From GCA-2717185 sp964474755 (GTDB taxonomy: Bacteria; Pseudomonadota; Alphaproteobacteria; UBA8366; GCA-2717185): 20,376 nucleotides of DNA. Location: positions 1-20,376 of the forward strand of contig CAYYUG010000075.1 of NCBI GenBank assembly GCA_964474755.1. Direction: 5' to 3'. The position numbers and the translations under genes are program-made. Every line of letters starts with the position of its first letter. Positions within the stretch are counted from its first letter, which is position 1. Under the pieces are notes generated by a model that had not been told where the DNA came from, made no database searches, and saw nothing but the letters and a program-made list of their open reading frames with translations. Shown here piece after piece: positions 15,726 through 20,376 of the stretch.

Positions 15726-16042
15726 ACACCTAAAGCAAGCTTTGAGAGGATTGGTGTTGCAGATCTAGCGTCACATGCTAGGTCACAATTATGTGTGGCA
15801 GTACAATCAGATGTTCCGTTTTTCACCATTTAAGACAAATGGTCTTCAATCAATTTCGACGGCCAAACACCATTCTTAAGCCAATATAGGGCAGCCGTTG
15901 CCGCGGGAGAGAGGGCGAGAACTTCTGGATCGCCAACCCGCCAAAAATTCAAACCTATCTGGAAGGCAAATCTGATTTTACATTATAAAAAATAATATTT
16001 TGAAGCACCCTTTTGCGCTCAGTAGCAAAATTTCGGTCTTAG
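15726..16042. other. Convergent intergenic region with a short unassigned coding-like frame
   Basis: This 317-nt stretch separates two convergent genes. On the minus strand 15830-15982 is an open stretch of 50 codons with protein-like text (NFWRVGDPEVLALS, ATAALYWLKNGVWPSKL) ending in TAA. It has no ATG and is closed upstream by a stop, so it looks like the 3' remnant of a gene. I do not recognise it. A plus-strand frame over the same bases is also open, which weakens the case. Confidence 0.3.
15825..15843. terminator. Inverted repeat between convergent genes, weak terminator candidate
   Basis: ACCATTT and AAATGGT form a perfect 7-bp stem with a 5-nt loop. It lies about 100 nt past the PhyH stop and about 200 nt past the MlrC stop on the other strand. 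There is no following T run on either strand, so termination is uncertain. Confidence 0.3.
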
Positions 16043-17539
16043 TTAAGCCTCATGCACCGGCCCAAGCGGATAGTAGCGCACGCCGGACCGCAACTTTGAA
16101 AATGCGAATTTAGCCGGATTAGCCCCATGTCCCCCGGGGGCAAGCGCGGCAAAGGTAGTCTCTGCGATCGGGTCGAAATGGGCGCGATAGTGGCATGTGC
16201 TCTTGAGCACAATGATTTTTTGCATCGTTAGATCAACACCAAAATTTTCGAAGACCATACGGTCAAGCGCCTGCACACGCCGCGAACTGACTGCCACCTT
16301 GACCCCGCCAATTGCAAGCAGAGCCGAAAGGCCAACGTCATAAGGTTTGCCCTGAGAAACCGGCCCGGTCGTCTGATAGCGCCCATCATTAATCACGTCG
16401 ACGGTAAACCGCCCACGGAACGGTTCCACGCCAGGTAGGTCGGTGCGGCCGCCGAGATCCAGTTCAATCTCAGCGCCAACTCCAACATCATGCGCTGCGG
16501 CCGCAGCCAACTCGTCTTTTACCACGCCGAAAATAGCTCCTTGCGCATTGTTGCGCACCAGCGCGGCAAGCATGCCCACCGTGTCCGCACTACCGCCACA
16601 GCCAGGATTGTCTTGTGTATCAGCTAGAACGATTGGCTTGGAGGCATTCACAGAGAGCCGCATCGCCTCCTGCACCGCTTCATCCGGCTGCAACAACGGT
16701 TCCGCAAATTTTGCTTCCTTCAAAGCCACGGCCTGAGTGATCTCGTCAGCCGCAGCATCCGCCTCTTCCTGGCTATAGGAATGGACGCTCACCGTGGGAC
16801 CACAGTGTCTTAGATCAGCCGGTGGGAACCCCGCGAGATAGGCAAGCGACAGCATATCGTCGGTCTGTCGTGCGATCGAAGCCTCAATGATCCCCTTCGT
16901 CGGTTCAACCAGGGTACATTGAAAATTCAAAGGTAGGAGAAAAGGCAAATGCCGCAAGGCCCGACCCGGTGGTCGGCCGTCAATTAGCAATCGCTTCATT
17001 GCGACGGCGGCCCGTTGCCCGGTCTCGTACTGATCTATATGCGGATAGGTACGGTAGGGCAAAATTGCATCCGCCTCGCATACCATCTCTGGTGTCACAT
17101 TAGCGTGATAGTCGAGACTGATGACAATCGGAATTTCTTCACCGACGACCGCGCGCACCCTACGTAGCAACTCCCCTTCTCCGTCTTCAAACTCCTCTGA
17201 AACCATCGCGCCGTGCAGATCAAGATACACCCCCTCGACAGGCAGTGCCTGCGAAAGGCGCGACACGAGTTCACTCGAAATCATCTCATAGGCGCGCCTC
17301 GTCACCGCACCACCCGGCGTGGCGCTCGCCCATAGCAATGGATAGATTTCGTGATTGCCATCGTTGCCGGCCATAAAACCTGCCGTCGCAGCGCCTTTTT
17401 CCTCGAACTCGGCCAGCATATCGTCGCCGCGAGGCATGCCGGGCCTATCCGCTGGATGGGCGAAATCATCATAGTCGGTCGGATCAGGTACGAAGCAATT
17501 GGTCTCATGCATAAAACCAGCGATCGCGATTCGCGCCAT
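16043..17539 (-). CDS. M81 family metallopeptidase (MlrC-like)
   Basis: A 498-residue protein of the MlrC/M81 family, named after a zinc enzyme of microcystin breakdown but widespread in bacteria that never meet microcystin. Diagnostic text: GFMHETNCFVP (8-18), VYLDLHGAMVSEEFEDGEGE (104-123), SLDYHANVTPEM (141-152), LPYRTYPHIDQYETGQRAA (160-178), DTQDNPGCGGSADT and KSTCHYRAHFDPIA. The conserved H109, D143, H145 and H167 are candidate metal ligands. Most members probably hydrolyse small amides or peptide-like compounds. ATG 17539 follows AGGAGAGG directly; the TTG start at 17554 lies before that site and is rejected. It follows the maleate-isomerase-like gene by 32 nt on the same strand and is likely co-transcribed with it, so the two may handle one N-containing compound. 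Confidence 0.93.
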   Translation of the reverse strand: MARIAIAGFMHETNCFVPDPTDYDDFAHPADRPGMPRGDDMLAEFEEKGAATAGFMAGNDGNHEIYPLLWASATPGGAVTRRAYEMISSELVSRLSQALPVEGVYLDLHGAMVSEEFEDGEGELLRRVRAVVGEEIPIVISLDYHANVTPEMVCEADAILPYRTYPHIDQYETGQRAAVAMKRLLIDGRPPGRALRHLPFLLPLNFQCTLVEPTKGIIEASIARQTDDMLSLAYLAGFPPADLRHCGPTVSVHSYSQEEADAAADEITQAVALKEAKFAEPLLQPDEAVQEAMRLSVNASKPIVLADTQDNPGCGGSADTVGMLAALVRNNAQGAIFGVVKDELAAAAAHDVGVGAEIELDLGGRTDLPGVEPFRGRFTVDVINDGRYQTTGPVSQGKPYDVGLSALLAIGGVKVAVSSRRVQALDRMVFENFGVDLTMQKIIVLKSTCHYRAHFDPIAETTFAALAPGGHGANPAKFAFSKLRSGVRYYPLGPVHEA

Positions 17540-17543
17540 AAAG

Positions 17544-17551
17544 CCTCTCCT
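17544..17551 (-). promoter_or_regulatory. Shine-Dalgarno site of the MlrC-like gene
   Basis: AGGAGAGG on the minus strand, 4 nt before ATG 17539. It decides the start in favour of MARIAIAGF over an upstream TTG. Confidence 0.75.
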
Positions 17552-17571
17552 CAATGCCCAGTCAGCTTGTA

Positions 17572-18327
17572 TCAGTACTCACTCAGAAGTCTTCCGCAAC
17601 CTTCAACCTTGTCCTCGATCCCGGCCATACGCAGTGCGGCCCAGAAGGTCGCCTGCGCACTGGAAATCACCGGTTTACCGAGCTGCTGTTCGAGCCGTTC
17701 GATAGACCCCAAGGTCGCCATATCGGAGCACGACAGGAAAAGCGCGTCGGCATCGGGACTATTGATTGAGTTTGCCAATTCCTCTACCGCATCACTCGGT
17801 ACCAAGTTCATGTGCCGTCCCCGCTTCTGCGCCTCGAACAACATGACACCCTCGTCAGCTGTCACTCTCAGACCCTGGCTTTCAAAATAGCAGCGCTCTG
17901 CCTCGTTGATCGAATCCGTATAGGGCGAACCGATGGCAATATTTTTGATACCGAACACGCGAAACGACTCTATTACGGAGCCCATCGTCGTAACCGTTGG
18001 CCTCTCGAGTTTGCGAGCGATTTCGTCGCGTGTCACCTCGTGAGGTGTCTTCAAAGCACTCGCCGTGCAGCCATAAGCCACCACATCGACCTCCAGACCA
18101 CGGAGCTCCTCCAATACCCGCGGCAGAAACTGCTCCATATCTGTCAGCGGATCCTCGACTGCATCAGCGCGGTACAGCATACGGGTAGTATGGATCGTCA
18201 CGCCTTCCGGAGCCATGCGCCAGAATTCGGTCTCAGCCACCGTATTGGGCGACGGTACGATGAGCCCGATCCGCGCCCGCCAGCCGTAGGGCCGCTTGGA
18301 CTTTTCCGGTGTCCTATACTCACCCAT
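17572..18327 (-). CDS. Maleate isomerase / Asp-Glu racemase superfamily protein
   Basis: A 251-residue protein of the Asp/Glu racemase superfamily, closest in layout to maleate cis-trans isomerase and arylmalonate decarboxylase. RARIGLIVPSPNTVAETEF (17-35), VVAYGCTASAL (82-92) with C87 and FLSCSDMATLG (197-207) with C200 show the two-cysteine arrangement used by maleate isomerase and the racemases. Arylmalonate decarboxylase keeps only one catalytic cysteine, which makes isomerase or racemase activity more likely. Maleate isomerase gives fumarate and ends nicotinate and related N-heterocycle pathways. GAGG lies 6 nt before ATG 18327. The MlrC-like gene follows after 32 nt. Upstream the N gap separates it from xsc on the same strand. 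Substrate assignment remains inference. Confidence 0.85.
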   Translation of the reverse strand: MGEYRTPEKSKRPYGWRARIGLIVPSPNTVAETEFWRMAPEGVTIHTTRMLYRADAVEDPLTDMEQFLPRVLEELRGLEVDVVAYGCTASALKTPHEVTRDEIARKLERPTVTTMGSVIESFRVFGIKNIAIGSPYTDSINEAERCYFESQGLRVTADEGVMLFEAQKRGRHMNLVPSDAVEELANSINSPDADALFLSCSDMATLGSIERLEQQLGKPVISSAQATFWAALRMAGIEDKVEGCGRLLSEY

Positions 18328-18364
18328 CTCGCGCCTCGTTTTTATCTCGCAACTTCAGTGTAGT

Positions 18365-18464
18365 NNNNNNNNNNNNNNNNNNNNNNNNNNNNNNNNNNNN
18401 NNNNNNNNNNNNNNNNNNNNNNNNNNNNNNNNNNNNNNNNNNNNNNNNNNNNNNNNNNNNNNNN
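18365..18464. other. 100-N scaffold gap between xsc and the maleate-isomerase-like gene
   Basis: Exactly 100 N; flanks do not overlap. Real sequence of unknown length is missing, and an open frame enters the gap from the xsc side. Confidence 0.95.
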
Positions 18465-18580
18465 TCTACTAGAGGTCTGCCCCTTGGCTTCCTACTTGGC
18501 GTGGCAGCTCGGCTTTCGGCTCGATCTGAGGTGCCCTTGCGACCTGATGGGAAACGCGCAAGAACCAAAGTGAAGGACAA
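18465..18580 (-). CDS. Possible N-terminus of a transcriptional regulator running into the gap
   Basis: From TTG 18580 an open minus-strand frame of about 38 codons leads into the N gap with text ending ESRAATPSRKPRGRPLV. The basic RKPRGRP segment resembles the leader that often precedes the DNA-binding helices of TetR- or IclR-type regulators, and it also fits an AT-hook. There is no ATG and no clear ribosome binding site, so the real start is unknown. It lies just beyond the hairpin after xsc. Without the gap sequence this is a suggestion only; non-coding sequence is the alternative. Confidence 0.25.
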
Positions 18581-18586
18581 ACGACC

Positions 18587-18608
18587 GGGAGGGCTTATTT
18601 ACCCTCCC
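18587..18608 (-). terminator. Terminator-like hairpin after xsc
   Basis: GGGAGGG (18587-18593) and CCCTCCC (18602-18608) form a perfect 7-bp GC stem with an 8-nt loop, 13 nt past the xsc stop codon. The following bases on the minus strand are only mildly T-rich, so it may be a weak intrinsic terminator or a 3' end-stabilising structure. Confidence 0.6.
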
Positions 18609-18621
18609 AGCGTCGGATAAA

Positions 18622-20376
18622 TTACTCCGCGGCCTGCGACCGCATGTCCACGAGGTCGATGCCCGCCTCCGGAACCGGTGCCTTCATGGCGTCGCGGCGG
18701 AAAGGCTCACCCAGTTCTTGATTAAGCACGACTTCGATGAATGTTGTGACACCATTATCCATCTGTTCCTTGACCGCGACGGCCAAAGCGTCAGTCAAAT
18801 CTTGCTGGGTGATGACCTGAACGCCCTTCAAACCGCATGCTTGAGCAATTTTGGCGTATTGCACATCGAGATCAAGTTCAGTGCCAACAAAGTTGTCATC
18901 ATACCACAACGTCGTGTTCCGCTTCTCTGCACCCCATTGGTAGTTGCGGAAAATGATCATAGTAATCGCCGGCCATTCGTCGCGACCACAAGCCGTCATT
19001 TCGTTCATAGAGATGCCGAAGGCGCCGTCGCCAGCAAACCCAACAACCGGTGTGTCGGGGCAAGCTATCTTGGCTCCTAAAATCGCAGGGAAGCCGTATC
19101 CACACGGCCCGAAAAGGCCAGGGGCCAAATACTTCCGACCTTCCTCGAAGGTCGGATAGGCGTTGCCAATCGCGCAGTTGTTCCCAATGTCTGACGAGAT
19201 AATCGCTTCGCGTGGCAACGACGATTGGATCGCCCGCCAAGCCTTGCGGGGACTCATCCGCTCTGGATGCGCCTGACGGGCGCGCTCGTTCCAGGTCGTG
19301 CCAGGATCGTCATCCTCATGATCCATGCTAGACAGTTCCTGCAGCCAGCGTGATTTCGTTGTCGCGATGATACCTTCACGCTCTGCCCGGTTGGTTTCGC
19401 CCGCGGAGGCTGCCAGGTTGCCGAGAAGCTGCTCGGCAACCTGCTTGGCGTCGCCCTGGATTGCGACGTTGACCTTCTTGGTCAGACCAATTCGGTCGGC
19501 GTTGATGTCAACTTGGATGACCTTGGCTTCCTGCGGCCAATAGTCGATGCCGTAGCCAGGCAGCGTCGAGAACGGATTTAGCCGCGTCCCGAGTGCCAGC
19601 ACCACATCGGCCTGGGCTATCAACTCCATACCTGCTTTCGAACCGTTATAGCCAAGTGGCCCCGCAAACAGCGGGTGTGAGCCCGGAAAAGCATCATTGT
19701 GCTGATAACCGCAACACACCGGCGCCATCAACCGCTCAGCAAGCGCCCGAGAAGCGGGAATGCCGTCCGAAAGGACAACACCGGCGCCGTTGAGAATGAC
19801 CGGAAACTTTGCATCTGATAAAAGTTGCGCAGCCGCCTCGATCGAGGCCTGGCCACCGGAGGGCCGCTCAATTGTAACCACTTGCGGCATGTCAATATCA
19901 ATCACCTGGGTCCAAAAGTCGCGCGGCACATTGATCTGCGCTGGCGCAGAGCCACGCCAAGCTTGGGTGATAACCCGGTTCAGGACTTCCGCAATACGCG
20001 AGGGGTCGAGGACCTCTTCTTGATAACAAACCATCTCTTCGAAGATGCTCATCTGTGGCACCTCCTGGAAACCACCTTGCCCCATAGTCTTATTTGCGGC
20101 CTGCGGAGTTACCAAAAGCAGCGGTGTATGGTTCCAGTAAGCGGTTTTAATAGGTGTCACAAAATTTGTGATGCCAGGACCATTTTGTGCAATGCACATG
20201 GACATTTTGCCCGACGCGCGACTGTAACCATCCGATATCATGCCTGCATTGCCTTCGTGGGCGCAGTCCCAGAAGGTTATCCCCGCCTTAGGGAATAGAT
20301 CGGAGGCTGGCATCATCGCCGAACCAATAATCCCAAAGGCGTGCTCGATGCCATGCATCTGCAGAACCTTCACAAA
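18622..20376 (-). CDS. xsc: Sulfoacetaldehyde acetyltransferase, 5' end beyond window
   Basis: Xsc is a ThDP enzyme converting sulfoacetaldehyde and phosphate to acetyl phosphate and sulfite, the desulfonating step of taurine and other C2-sulfonate breakdown in the cytoplasm. The visible 584 codons run from FVKVLQMHGIEHAFGIIGSA, so only the first few residues are missing; the GTG at 20373 is an internal valine and not the start. Hallmarks are CAHEGNAGMISDGYSRASG with the activating glutamate, IAQNGPGITNFVTPIKTAYW, TMGQGGFQEVPQMSIFE, and GFAGDGAFG (metal-binding motif) leading to FRNYQWGAEKRNTTLWY. Sequence over its whole length follows characterised Xsc proteins from memory, far better than acetolactate synthase. 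The usual partner pta (phosphate acetyltransferase) is not downstream; a hairpin follows instead. Sulfonate uptake or taurine-pyruvate transaminase genes may lie beyond the window. Confidence 0.95.
   Translation of the reverse strand, partial: FVKVLQMHGIEHAFGIIGSAMMPASDLFPKAGITFWDCAHEGNAGMISDGYSRASGKMSMCIAQNGPGITNFVTPIKTAYWNHTPLLLVTPQAANKTMGQGGFQEVPQMSIFEEMVCYQEEVLDPSRIAEVLNRVITQAWRGSAPAQINVPRDFWTQVIDIDMPQVVTIERPSGGQASIEAAAQLLSDAKFPVILNGAGVVLSDGIPASRALAERLMAPVCCGYQHNDAFPGSHPLFAGPLGYNGSKAGMELIAQADVVLALGTRLNPFSTLPGYGIDYWPQEAKVIQVDINADRIGLTKKVNVAIQGDAKQVAEQLLGNLAASAGETNRAEREGIIATTKSRWLQELSSMDHEDDDPGTTWNERARQAHPERMSPRKAWRAIQSSLPREAIISSDIGNNCAIGNAYPTFEEGRKYLAPGLFGPCGYGFPAILGAKIACPDTPVVGFAGDGAFGISMNEMTACGRDEWPAITMIIFRNYQWGAEKRNTTLWYDDNFVGTELDLDVQYAKIAQACGLKGVQVITQQDLTDALAVAVKEQMDNGVTTFIEVVLNQELGEPFRRDAMKAPVPEAGIDLVDMRSQAAE

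Noticed and set aside
18622..20376. Acetolactate synthase (IlvB) annotation
   Set aside because: Xsc-specific text such as IAQNGPGITNFVTPIKTAYW and TMGQGGFQEV is present throughout.
1..20376. CRISPR arrays, tRNA or rRNA genes, transposases, phage genes
   Set aside because: Looked for on both strands; no regularly spaced repeats, cloverleaf-like sequences or mobile-element proteins were seen by eye.

Overview
The window is a stretch of bacterial chromosome from a draft or metagenome-type assembly: it carries four runs of exactly 100 N (7378-7477, 10869-10968, 12807-12906, 18365-18464), so long-range gene order rests on scaffolding. Gene content (Xsc-type sulfoacetaldehyde acetyltransferase, MlrC/M81 protein, DUF1989 protein, family III CoA-transferase, molybdenum hydroxylase subunits, citryl-CoA-lyase-like protein), the GGAGG-type ribosome binding sites and the moderately GC-rich coding sequence suggest a heterotrophic proteobacterium, most likely an alphaproteobacterium. 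That placement is inference; no marker gene is present.

Layout. (1) 1-341, + strand: C-terminal end of a molybdenum-hydroxylase FAD subunit, cut by the window edge and broken by a frameshift. (2) 350-5345: an enoyl-CoA hydratase-family gene resembling hydroxycinnamoyl-CoA hydratase/lyase (-) diverges from a + strand run of flavin reductase, acyl-CoA dehydrogenase and CaiB-type CoA-transferase, followed after a 158-nt leader by a short citrate-synthase-fold lyase. (3) 8250-5349, - strand: a double-length RidA-like protein, an AMP-binding acyl-CoA ligase and a GFA-family protein. The N gap inside this operon is almost certainly artificial, because 55 bases are repeated exactly on both sides of it. 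(4) 8281-8809: a frameshifted unknown gene. (5) 8926-12629, + strand: a molybdenum-hydroxylase large subunit truncated by a gap, then a ThDP-dependent enzyme whose GTG start overlaps a stop codon. (6) 12907-14338, - strand: a VOC protein (3' end in a gap), a decayed TauD/TfdA dioxygenase not covered by any long open frame, and a DUF1989 protein. (7) 14874-15725, + strand: a PhyH-type dioxygenase. (8) 20376-16043, - strand: xsc (5' end beyond the window), a terminator-like hairpin, a gap possibly hiding a regulator, a maleate-isomerase/Asp-Glu-racemase family protein, and an MlrC-type metalloprotein.

How it may fit together (inference). The CoA ligase, the hydratase/lyase-like enzyme, the acyl-CoA dehydrogenase, the CoA-transferase and the citryl-CoA-lyase-like protein look like a CoA-thioester route for an organic or aromatic acid. 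A molybdenum hydroxylase could oxidise an aldehyde or N-heterocycle feeding into it. RidA-like, maleate-isomerase-like and DUF1989 genes hint at nitrogen-containing substrates. Xsc, together with the decayed TauD-like gene, points to use of organosulfonates such as taurine. The region reads as an accessory catabolic island with frequent strand changes and at least three broken genes. No CRISPR array, tRNA, rRNA, transposase or phage gene was seen.
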